NCBI RefSeq assembly: GCF_031624635.1
Contig: NZ_JAMQOQ010000003.1
Span: 186,001-250,000, forward strand
DNA: 64,000 nt
Origin: Halogeometricum sp. S3BR5-2
GTDB taxonomy: Archaea; Halobacteriota; Halobacteria; Halobacteriales; Haloferacaceae
Direction: 5' to 3'
In this document: piece after piece, positions 46,343-54,212 of the stretch
Layout of the letters: every line of letters starts with the position of its first letter
Numbering within the stretch: position 1 is the first letter of the stretch
Translations under genes and position numbers: made by a program
Notes under the pieces: generated by a model
Database searches by the model: none
Told to the model about the DNA's origin: nothing
The model's input: the letters and a program-made list of their open reading frames with translations, nothing else

Positions 46343-46995
46343 GAGGCGAAAGCGAGACTTCCGAGACCGAGGGGAACCGACCCTGCTACGACTACCGACG
46401 CTACGACGCGGAGGCGGACCGGACCGTCTCCTTCCGTCCGGCGACGCCCGAACGCGACCTGCGGCGACTACACGCGTGGCTCGGGTCCGACCACGTGAAG
46501 CCGTACTGGCAGTTGGACCTGTCGCTCGACCGGTTCCGAGAGCGGTTCCGCGAGAAACTCGCTGACGACCACCTGACGCCCTACGTCGGCTGTCTCGACC
46601 ACGTGCCGATGAGCTACTGGGAGTGTTACCGTGCGGCCGACGACAGCGTGGCGAACCACTACGACGCCGACGACGCCGACAGGGGAGTCCACCTGCTCGT
46701 CGGTCCCGAGGAGTACCTCGGGCGGGGCTACGCGCTCCCGCTGCTGCGCGGCGCCGTCGCCATGCAGTTCGAGATGAGCGAGGCCGAGCGCGTGGTAGCC
46801 GAACCCGACGCGCGGAACGACCGCGCGATTCGCGTCTTCGAGCGCTGCGGGTTCGAATCGGAGGGGGAGTTCCGCTTCGACGAGGCCGGGAAGGACGCCG
46901 TCCTGCTGGTCTGCGACCGCGAGCGGTTCGAGGCGGAGGTGCTGGGCGACGGAGCGACAGAGACGGACGCGAACGGCCCGGAGGTGCGCCGATGA
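46339..46995 (+). CDS. iucB: Siderophore N-acetyltransferase (IucB/RhbD-like, GNAT)
   Basis: Acetylates the N-hydroxy diamine to form the hydroxamate. The protein has 218 residues from ATG 46339, overlapping the iucA stop. The IucB-type GNAT fold shows in FRPATPERDLRRLHAWLGSDHVKPYWQLD, DHVPMSYWECYRA, GVHLLVGPEEYLGRGYALPLLRG (acetyl-CoA loop) and EPDARNDRAIRVFERCGFESEGEF. Length and order fit rhbD. Confidence 0.93.
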   Translation: MRGESETSETEGNRPCYDYRRYDAEADRTVSFRPATPERDLRRLHAWLGSDHVKPYWQLDLSLDRFRERFREKLADDHLTPYVGCLDHVPMSYWECYRAADDSVANHYDADDADRGVHLLVGPEEYLGRGYALPLLRGAVAMQFEMSEAERVVAEPDARNDRAIRVFERCGFESEGEFRFDEAGKDAVLLVCDRERFEAEVLGDGATETDANGPEVRR

Positions 46996-48398
46996 CGGCC
47001 GGAGGCGGCGACGCGGCGGACGAGAGGGCGGAGACAGCAGCGGAGACGCGCGACGTCGTCGGAATCGGCGTCGGCCCGTTCAACCTCGGCCTCGCCGCGC
47101 TCCTGGAGGGAAGCGACGCCGACGTCGACGCCGTCTTCCTCGAACGCGACGCCGAGTTCCACTGGCACGAGGGGATGCTCCTCGATGGTACGACGCTGGA
47201 GGTGCCGTTCCTCGCGGACCTCGTGACGCTGGCCGACCCGACGAACCCCTACAGCTACCTCAACTACCTGCGGGAGACGGGGCGTATCTACGAGTTCTAC
47301 TTCTACGAGACGTTCCAGATTCCGCGCCGGGAGTACGACGACTACCTCCGCTGGGTCGTCGACGAACTCGACGTCTGTCGGTTCCGCCGCGAGGTGACGG
47401 ACGTGCGTTGGGACGAGAGCGAGGAGGAGTACGTCGCCGTCGCCCGCCACCCCGAAACGGGCGAGCGGTTCGAGTATCGGGGTAAAAACGTCGCGCTCGG
47501 AATCGGCTCGCGGCCGCAGATTCCCGAGCAACTGCGGGGCCACTCCGAGGAGGACGTGTTCCACACGGCGAAGTACCGCCACAACCGAGAACGGGCGCTG
47601 TCGGCCGACTCGATAACCGTCGTCGGGTCGGGCCAGAGCGCCGCGGAGGTGTTCTACGACCTGCTGAAGCGGCAGGACGAACACGGGTACCGCCTCGACT
47701 GGCTCACCCGCTCGGACGGCTTCTTCCCGATGGAGTACTCGAAACTCGGCCTCCAGCACTTCACGCCCGAGTACGAGCGGTACGTCTACGACCTCCCGCA
47801 GGGGGTCAAAGACGACCTGATTCCGAACCAAGACCTGCTGTACAAGGGCGTCGACCCGGAGACGAGCGCCGACATCTACGACCTGCTGTACCGGCGGTCC
47901 ATCGGTGGCAGAGAGCCTGATGTTGGCCTGTTCGCGATGACCGAAGCCCGCGACATCGAGTCCGTCGGCGACGCCTACGCGCTGGACTGCCGGCAGTGGC
48001 AGACCGACGAGCCGTTCGTCCACGAGAGCGAGGTGGTCGTCTGCGGTACCGGCTACGAACGTCCGATACCCGGGTTTCTCGAACCGCTGGAGGAGGCGAT
48101 ATCGTGGGACGAGCGCGGCCGCTTCGGGGTGACCGAGGACCACCGGCTCGAAATCGACCTGCCGGGCGACGTGTTCCTCCAGAACGCCGAACTCCACACC
48201 CACGGCGTCGGCGTTCCGGACCTCGGTCTCGGCTGCTACCGGAACACCCGGTTCGTCAACCGACTCGCCGACCGCGAGGTGTACCCCGAAGACGCCGACA
48301 CCGTGTATCAGGACTTCTCGCTCGACCGGTTCGTCGAGCACGCACCGGGCGCTTCTCGGAAGGGAAGCGAATCGACCGCGCCGACGCAGGACGACTGA
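46992..48398 (+). CDS. iucD: Diamine/lysine N-monooxygenase (IucD/RhbE-like)
   Basis: FAD- and NADPH-dependent N-hydroxylase acting on the siderophore diamine. The protein has 468 residues from ATG 46992, which overlaps the iucB stop. The FAD loop is GIGVGPFNLGLAALLEG (residues about 24-40), the NADPH loop VVGSGQSAAEVFYDLL, and the substrate/NADP region NAELHTHGVGVPDLGLGCYRN. The context (1,3-diaminopropane made upstream) suggests that substrate rather than lysine. Confidence 0.95.
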   Translation: MTAGGGDAADERAETAAETRDVVGIGVGPFNLGLAALLEGSDADVDAVFLERDAEFHWHEGMLLDGTTLEVPFLADLVTLADPTNPYSYLNYLRETGRIYEFYFYETFQIPRREYDDYLRWVVDELDVCRFRREVTDVRWDESEEEYVAVARHPETGERFEYRGKNVALGIGSRPQIPEQLRGHSEEDVFHTAKYRHNRERALSADSITVVGSGQSAAEVFYDLLKRQDEHGYRLDWLTRSDGFFPMEYSKLGLQHFTPEYERYVYDLPQGVKDDLIPNQDLLYKGVDPETSADIYDLLYRRSIGGREPDVGLFAMTEARDIESVGDAYALDCRQWQTDEPFVHESEVVVCGTGYERPIPGFLEPLEEAISWDERGRFGVTEDHRLEIDLPGDVFLQNAELHTHGVGVPDLGLGCYRNTRFVNRLADREVYPEDADTVYQDFSLDRFVEHAPGASRKGSESTAPTQDD

Positions 48399-48404
48399 GA
48401 GACA

Positions 48405-50333
48405 ATGAATCCGAACGACGACATCCGAGACGACGCACTGGACGAAGACGTGTGGGAGACGGTCGAACGCCGTCTGCTCGCGAAGATGCTCGAAGAGTTC
48501 GCCTACGAGGAGATACTCGACCCCGAGCGGGTCGAGACGGGTGCGGGAAGCGACCGAAAGGCCGGTTCCGACGCAGACGCCGCGACCTACCGGGTCGACC
48601 TCGGCGACGCGGCCTACCGCTTCCGCGCCGAGGAACGCCTGCTCGACAGTCTCTCCGTCGACATCGGGAGCGTCGAACGGCGGAGCGCCGGAGGCGGAGA
48701 GGAGGACGGAGCGGACGGAGGAAACGAAGGGAAGAGAACGGGCTGGACCCCGCTCAACGACCCGCTGACCCTCCTCCGCGACGTCGGCGAATCGACCGAC
48801 CTCGACGGCCTGACCGAGGGGAACCTCGTGCGGGAGTACAAGCGCACGCTCCTCGCGGACGCGCACGTCGAAGCGAGGGAGCGAAAGCGCGCGAACGGGG
48901 GCGGGGAGTTCGACCCGTTGGACCTCGGTTACGCCGAACTGGAGGGCGAGATGGACGGTCATCCGTGGATAACCTACAACAAGGGTCGCCTCGGGTGGGG
49001 GTACGACGACTACCGACGGTACGCCCCCGAAGCGAAAGAGCCCGTCGCGCTGTCGTGGGTCGCCGTCAGTAAGGAGAAGGCGACGTTCGTCTCGACGGCG
49101 GACCTCGACCACGACTCGCTCGTGCGGGGGGAACTCGGCGACCGCTACGGCGAGTTCCGCGAGCGACTGGAATCGAAGGGGCTGGACCCCGAGGAGTACT
49201 ACCTCCTGCCGGTCCACGACTGGCAGTGGGAACACAGCGTCGTCCCCCTGTTCCCCGACGACATCGCCCGCGACGACATCGTTCCGCTGGGCGAGGGCCC
49301 CGACGAGTACCTCCCACAGCAGTCGGTTCGCACCTTCGTCAACGTCGATTCGGAGGAGAGACACCACGTGAAGGTGCCGATGCGCATCCTGAACACGCTG
49401 GTCTGGCGCGGGTTGCCCGGCGAGCGGACGGAACTCGCGCCGACGGTGACCGAGTACGTCAAGGGAATCCGCGACGACGACGAATTCCTGCGGAGAGAGG
49501 GGCTGATACTCCCCGGCGAGGTGGCCGGGCTGAACTACGACCACGGCGACTTCACCGATATCGACGGGTCGCCGTACCAGTACCACGAACTGCTCGGCGC
49601 GGTGTGGCGCGAGCCGATATACGAGTTCTTGGAGGACGAGGAGCGGGCGGTGACGCTGTCGTCGCTGATGCACGTCGACGGCGAGGGCGTTCCCTACCTC
49701 TCGCGACTGGTCGAGGCGTCGGGACTCTCTCTCGACGAGTGGCTCTCGGAGTTCTTCGGGACGGTGCTCCCGCCGCTCCTGCACTACCTCTACCGCTACG
49801 GGACGGTGTTCTCCCCGCACGGGCAGAACACCATCCTCGTCGTCGAGGACGGCGTTCCGTCCAGGCTCGCGGTCAAGGACTTCGTCGACGACGTGAACGT
49901 GAGCGACAGACCGCTCCCCGAGTTGGAGGCGCTCCCGGACGAGATGCACGAGGTGCTGCGGAAGGAACCGCCGGAGGAACTGTGTCAGTTCGTCTTCTCG
50001 GGCCTGTTCGTCTGCGTCCTCCGGTACGTCGCGGACGTGCTCGAACGGCACGAGAACTACCTCGAAGAGAGGTTCTGGGCGCACACGCGGGAGGCGATTC
50101 TGGCCTACCAGTCGGAGTTCCCCGAACTAGAGGAGAGATTCGAACTGTTCGACCTGCTCCGGCCGGAGTTCACGAAGCTCACGCTGAACCGAAACCGCAT
50201 CTTCGAGTACGGGTACGACGACGCCCCGGGCCGTCCGCACGCCGCAGAACACGGCACGGTGCGAAATCCGCTACACGCCGTCGCCGCGAGATGTCCGGAC
50301 GACGCGGCGCGACCGAACGCGGCGGACGACTGA
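48405..50333 (+). CDS. iucC: IucA/IucC family siderophore synthetase (second)
   Basis: A 642-residue second synthetase, likely adding the other arm to the citrate half-product (RhbF/IucC role). Motifs: DGHPWITYNKGRLGWGYDDY, LLPVHDWQWEHSVVPLFPDD, QQSVRTFVNV, HHVKVPMRILNTLVWRGLPG and FSPHGQNTILVVEDGVPSRLAVKDF. It follows iucD after six bases. A linker of about 30 Gly/Glu-rich residues (around 95-120) is inserted near the N-terminus, as often in haloarchaeal proteins. It is the last gene of the operon; no siderophore transporter follows in this window. Confidence 0.94.
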   Translation: MNPNDDIRDDALDEDVWETVERRLLAKMLEEFAYEEILDPERVETGAGSDRKAGSDADAATYRVDLGDAAYRFRAEERLLDSLSVDIGSVERRSAGGGEEDGADGGNEGKRTGWTPLNDPLTLLRDVGESTDLDGLTEGNLVREYKRTLLADAHVEARERKRANGGGEFDPLDLGYAELEGEMDGHPWITYNKGRLGWGYDDYRRYAPEAKEPVALSWVAVSKEKATFVSTADLDHDSLVRGELGDRYGEFRERLESKGLDPEEYYLLPVHDWQWEHSVVPLFPDDIARDDIVPLGEGPDEYLPQQSVRTFVNVDSEERHHVKVPMRILNTLVWRGLPGERTELAPTVTEYVKGIRDDDEFLRREGLILPGEVAGLNYDHGDFTDIDGSPYQYHELLGAVWREPIYEFLEDEERAVTLSSLMHVDGEGVPYLSRLVEASGLSLDEWLSEFFGTVLPPLLHYLYRYGTVFSPHGQNTILVVEDGVPSRLAVKDFVDDVNVSDRPLPELEALPDEMHEVLRKEPPEELCQFVFSGLFVCVLRYVADVLERHENYLEERFWAHTREAILAYQSEFPELEERFELFDLLRPEFTKLTLNRNRIFEYGYDDAPGRPHAAEHGTVRNPLHAVAARCPDDAARPNAADD

Positions 50334-50367
50334 GCCGAGAGCGGCGGCCGCCGCCTCGGCGCGCCGG

Positions 50368-50916
50368 TCACTCGCTGTCCCGCCACTCGTCTTCGAGCAG
50401 GCCGTAGTCGACGCAGTCGCGCCACTCTCCCCCGACGAACGCCTCCTCGCGGGCGACGCCCTCGCGCTCGAAGCCGACCTTCTCCAAGACCCGCTGTGAG
50501 GCATCGTTGTCGACGAACGTGACGGCCTTCAGCCGGTGGAGACCGAGTTCGTCGAAGCCGTACTCGACCATTGCAGCGACGGCGGCCGTCGCGTAGCCCT
50601 CGTTCCAGTGCTCGTGTGCGATCCAGTAGGCTAACTCGGCGAACCGGAACTCGACGGCGTTCGACTCCTCGCGGACGAGGTAGACGAATCCAACGCGCTC
50701 GTCCCCGGCGCGGACCAACAGGCCGACGCTCTCCTCGTTCTGACCCATCGTCCCGCCGAGGCGGGCGGTGACCTGGTCGGCGCTGGTCGGCGTGATGACC
50801 GCGCGCGACGACCGAACCCGCGGGTCGTTCTCGTGTTCGCAGAGGAACTCGAGGTCCGACTGGTCGGCGGGGCAGAGCGTGACGCCGTCGCCGCGGAGAA
50901 ACACCGGTCCGGACAT
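50368..50916 (-). CDS. GNAT family N-acetyltransferase (RimJ/RimL-like)
   Basis: A 182-residue acetyltransferase. The N-terminal PVFLRGDGVTLCPADQSDLEFL and acetyl-CoA region AYWIAHEHWNEGYATAAVAAMVEYGF, then RLKAVTFVDNDASQRVLEKVGFEREG, are the RimJ/RimL/SpeG-type pattern. It is convergent with the siderophore operon (35 bases between stops), so not part of it. The target is unknown: a protein N-terminus, amino acid or antibiotic. Confidence 0.9.
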   Translation of the reverse strand: MSGPVFLRGDGVTLCPADQSDLEFLCEHENDPRVRSSRAVITPTSADQVTARLGGTMGQNEESVGLLVRAGDERVGFVYLVREESNAVEFRFAELAYWIAHEHWNEGYATAAVAAMVEYGFDELGLHRLKAVTFVDNDASQRVLEKVGFEREGVAREEAFVGGEWRDCVDYGLLEDEWRDSE

Positions 50917-52162
50917 ACACGAATCCTCATCACCTCGCAGGTAAAGTGCGATGGCCGTCGGAACGACAGGTTCTGCGGACGGAACGGCCGGCAGCGCGAG
51001 ACCGGGTGAATAGCTCCCGAACCGAGAGCGATGTTCCGGAGTGGCGGTCGTACTCCATAAATCACTCAGTGCTTTATGGAATTTTTGCAGCGAGGGTCAG
51101 AACCGCGCGCGAGGGTGCCGAGCCTGAATGAAAGGGTAGAGCGTCGAGAGTGCTCCGATGTACGAGCAGATGCCCGATTCGAGGCGCGAAGAACGGTATC
51201 GAGACGATGCCGGCGAAAGCGTACGGGTACGGTGGTCGTTCTCGTTTCGTTCGGTACTTCTCGTCAGAGTTTCGGGGCGCGGGCGGCCCCGGCCACGGGC
51301 CTCTCTCCTCGTCGCCGTAGAAGTAGTCGGGAGGCGGGTTGTCCCAACCGTCACACCGCCGTCGGTCGCGTTGCCACGACTCGCCGCTTCGATTCGAGCG
51401 AACGAACGGACCCGACTTCGAGTCGGCGTCCGGTAGGACGCTTCGGGCGAGTACTTCTCCGGTGCGAGAGAACCGCCGTTCGGCGGGGAGGTAGTCGAGC
51501 GGGGTGCTATCGGTGTTTGCTATGAGAACCGGTATTCACTAATTTAGAAGTGTTCAAAATTTGTGGAGATTGTGGAAATTTCGCAGTGCGCGAGATTTCG
51601 GGATGTGAATCGGTGGCGGTTGAGAAAGTATTGAGGAGAGGAGGAGAAATAGATCCGTAAACGGCGACTGTCGACGAACCCCGACGACTATCCGACCGTC
51701 GGTCGGGTAGCACGAAGTGAGCGAGCGGAACAACAAAATTCCAAGACGCTGTGAGAACCTTAGAATTTGTAGAAACTGTAGGAAATGTGAAAACTGAAGA
51801 GGGTGGCCGAGAGAGCAGAAGACGGACCTATTACCACGGAGAAGACAGTTTAGAATGTGTGCAAATTCTAGGATTTGAAGGATGCGAAGAGTGCTTAGAG
51901 CGTGCAGAGCTTGTGGAGTGCCCGAGATGTTACAATTGAGTATCGGAACGGTTACGCCGCCGAGAGGGCGCCCAAGATTTCTACAAATTCTAGAATTTGT
52001 TAGAATTCCGGGATGCGTCCAACGTCTGACGCAGAGTTATATACTATGCCGCGGAAACGGCTGACAGCGTGTAGACGGCTGAAGCAGTCTACAAATTCCG
52101 AAAATTCCACAGATTTCACCATGCGCAGAACTCGAACGCAGTTCGGACGGGAGGCGAAGTAG
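50917..52162. other. AT-rich gene-free region, putative partition/replication site
   Basis: About 1.25 kb without a convincing gene, shifting from GC-rich (50.9-51.5 kb) to clearly AT-rich from 51.54 kb to the ParA gene. The second half carries recurring TAGAATTTGT motifs (listed separately) and two TTGTGGA copies nine bases apart at 51561 and 51570. Short ORFs here (e.g. 51751-51939) use codons unlike any neighbour. Position and repeats suggest a centromere (parS-like) or an iteron-type site for the ParA system. Confidence 0.55.
51761..52110. repeat. Cluster of TAGAATTTGT motifs upstream of parA
   Basis: TAGAATTTGT or its complement is exact at 51761-51770, 51983-51992 (reverse) and 51991-52000. 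One-mismatch copies are at 51851-51860 and 51861-51870 (reverse), and a weaker one at 52091-52100 (reverse). The pair at 51983-52000 forms the perfect palindrome ACAAATTCTAGAATTTGT. Such repeats next to parA are typical of binding sites for a partner protein. Confidence 0.6.
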
Positions 52163-52978
52163 ATGGCGCGCGCCGTGAGCGTCTCGCTACAGAAAGGCGG
52201 CGTCGGGAAGACGACCATCGCCATCAATCTCGCGGACGCTCTGGCCGCGCGGGGGAACGAGGTGCTCCTCGTCGACCTCGACCAACAGGGCAACGCGACG
52301 GAGGGAGTCGGGAAGAAGGAACTGTACGAGACCGACGGTCCGCACGTCGGCGACGTGTTAACCGAGGACGACCCGGTGGACGTACGCGAAATCATTCACG
52401 ACCGCGGAGAGTTCGACCTCCTCCCCGCGCACGTCGACTTGGACGACATCGAAGACCGGATTCGGAACTCGACGTTCGGTATCCTGTGGGTCCGGCGGCG
52501 CATCGTCGAACCCCTCCTCGGGGACGAATACGACTACATCGTCATCGACTCCCCCCCGAGTCTCGGACCGCTCTCGGACGCGTCGCTCATCGGGGCGGGC
52601 AATCTCATCGTACCCCTGCTCATGAGCGAACCCAGCGTCTCCGGGTTCGAGCGGATGGTCGAACAGCAGGTCCGGCCCATCCGCAACGAAGTCGACCTCG
52701 ACATCCTCGCCATCGTCCCGAACGACCTCAGCGGCAACAACGAGGAGCGACGCATCATCGACGACCTCGAGGCGTCGCCGTTCGCGCAGTATCTTCCCGC
52801 GTTCGCGCGTTCGGAGGGGTTCGGCGAGTCGCCCGGTCCCGGAATCAGACACCGCATCGCGTTCAGTCGCGCCTGGCGAGACGGGAAGACCCTGCGCGAG
52901 TACGACGCCGACAGCGACATGCTAGAGCGACTCGACCAACTGGCGCAGGTCGTCGAGAACGGAGGCACCGATGCCTGA
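52163..52978 (+). CDS. parA: ParA/Soj family partition ATPase
   Basis: Moves or places replicon DNA (or cargo) using ATP. The protein has 271 residues: deviant Walker A QKGGVGKTTIAINLADALA at residues 10-28 with both lysines, Walker A' VLLVDLDQQGNAT, Walker B DYIVIDSPPSLGPLS, and VPNDLSGNNEERRI near the adenine site. There is no N-terminal HTH, so it is of the chromosomal/type Ib style. A GGAGG ribosome site (52149-52153) precedes the ATG. It overlaps the next gene by eight bases. Confidence 0.95.
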   Translation: MARAVSVSLQKGGVGKTTIAINLADALAARGNEVLLVDLDQQGNATEGVGKKELYETDGPHVGDVLTEDDPVDVREIIHDRGEFDLLPAHVDLDDIEDRIRNSTFGILWVRRRIVEPLLGDEYDYIVIDSPPSLGPLSDASLIGAGNLIVPLLMSEPSVSGFERMVEQQVRPIRNEVDLDILAIVPNDLSGNNEERRIIDDLEASPFAQYLPAFARSEGFGESPGPGIRHRIAFSRAWRDGKTLREYDADSDMLERLDQLAQVVENGGTDA

Positions 52979-53375
52979 CGAGAACCGCTTTTCGGGACTC
53001 GGCGACGTGGTCGAGGAACCCGAAGCGGACGCCGCAGTAGAGGCGGAATCGGACGCGAACGACGCCGGCGGGTCGCCGTCCGAACCGAACTCGGAATCGA
53101 AACCGGAAGCGGAAACAGAGGCAGAGACGGAAGTCGAGTCGCAGTCCGGTCCGGCGTTCGAGTTCGAGGACACGACGGCCAAGAGCGTCTACGTCCGGTC
53201 GGAGACGCTGTCGGTGATGGACGACGCCGAGTTCGAGGTGGAGTCGCTGCTCCGACGGGACCACGACGTCCGCGACGTGACCGGCCGGGAGTTCCACGAC
53301 GCTTTCGTCCGCGTCGCCGCCGACCACCCCGAAGAGGTGGCGGCGGTCATCGTCTCGGCGCGGGACGGAGAGTAG
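52971..53375 (+). CDS. Small acidic partner protein of ParA
   Basis: A 134-residue protein overlapping parA by eight bases and so translationally coupled. The N-terminal half is very acidic and low-complexity (Glu/Ala/Ser). The C-terminal half (residues about 60-134) is folded-looking: FEDTTAKSVYVRSETLSVMDDAEFEVESLL (read in parts), then FHDAFVRVAADHPEEVAAVIV. No ParB or HTH motif is visible. By position it should be the ParA partner or DNA adaptor, as in other two-gene partition loci. No family name known to me. Confidence 0.7.
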   Translation: MPDENRFSGLGDVVEEPEADAAVEAESDANDAGGSPSEPNSESKPEAETEAETEVESQSGPAFEFEDTTAKSVYVRSETLSVMDDAEFEVESLLRRDHDVRDVTGREFHDAFVRVAADHPEEVAAVIVSARDGE

Positions 53376-53495
53376 GAGTCGGCGGGAAGAAGGTAAAAGC
53401 GAGCGAGAGCGACCACGAGGGGACGGGATGCGTCGACTCGGGTCGGTAGGAAACCGACGCGCCGAGACACCAGCGTCCGTCGGACGCTTCGGACG

Positions 53496-53822
53496 CTACG
53501 GACGCGACGTCAGTCGCTCCGTCGGGTAGTCTGCGGCCGCGAGAACGGACTCGGCGGTGTCCCACCGCGGACCGCGACCGACCGCGCCCTCTTCTCTGTC
53601 CCACCAGATGAACCCGTTGCGTTCGAGTTTCGGCAGGTGGGCGTGATAGAGCGTGGTTCGTGTCGTCTCCGGACTGGCGTCGGGGTCGGTTCGCCGCGAG
53701 AGCGAGTCGACGCTCACGTCGGTGCTGTCGGTCAGTTCTGCGAGCACGCGGCGGCGCGTCGCGTGCGCGAGCGAGTCGAACATCGCGTCCCAGGACGCGG
53801 TCGCCGTATCACTGCGGATCAT
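53496..53822 (-). CDS. wHTH domain regulator (DUF7344-like)
   Basis: A 108-residue winged helix: SWDAMFDSLAHATRRRVLAEL, then a recognition segment ETTRTTLYHAHLPKLERNGFIWWD. It matches the small haloarchaeal family with a DUF7344-like domain. I start at the ATG at 53822; the frame is open to an ATG at 53948, and a TATA-like TTTATA (53963-53968) lies upstream, so an extra 42 residues are possible. It stands alone between the ParA unit and the surface-protein gene. Confidence 0.75.
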   Translation of the reverse strand: MIRSDTATASWDAMFDSLAHATRRRVLAELTDSTDVSVDSLSRRTDPDASPETTRTTLYHAHLPKLERNGFIWWDREEGAVGRGPRWDTAESVLAAADYPTERLTSRP

Positions 53823-54212
53823 AGTAGAGGGTCGGAACTCGCGTGAGCGGTGCGTGCGCCCCGTTTCGGGATACGTGAGCGAGAGAAGATCGCTCCCCTC
53901 TCGCGCGGCGCACACGCCGCGTAACTCCCGCGTTCCGTATTCATTCATACCGTCCGAAGGTGTATAAATCCGTCAGTCGGCGGGCGGGCTACGGAGAGGG
54001 ACGGCGCCGGCGAGCGAGAACCCCGTACCTGGGCTCTCGACCCCGGGGGTACGACTCCCAGAACCGCCGTCCGTTCGCAGTTCGGTCGGCGACGAAACGC
54101 GAGAGCGGTCTCTGGGGGACGAAGTGCGCCAAAAATCGAATCGAAGTGGGTCGAGAGACCGTTCCGGAAGACGGAGTCGGTCGGTCCGGACGGGCCGGAC
54201 GGTCGTCCGTCG
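53823..54212. other. Intergenic stretch between regulator and surface protein
   Basis: About 390 bases. The part up to 53948 may be 5' leader or extra codons of the regulator; 53949-53970 holds its promoter. The rest (53971-54212) is GC-rich with no gene, tRNA or repeat I can support; it also contains the 3' end of the surface-protein transcript. Confidence 0.4.

Noticed and set aside
51751..51939. 62-codon ORF with three Cys pairs (GCEEC, CPRC) in the AT-rich region before parA
   Set aside because: Third codon positions are AT-rich, unlike every real gene here, and the reading arises from the repeated TAGAATTTGT-type sequence. Zinc-finger look is probably chance.
53971..54212. Possible tRNA or structured RNA between regulator and surface-protein gene
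   Set aside because: No cloverleaf, T-loop or acceptor pairing could be made.
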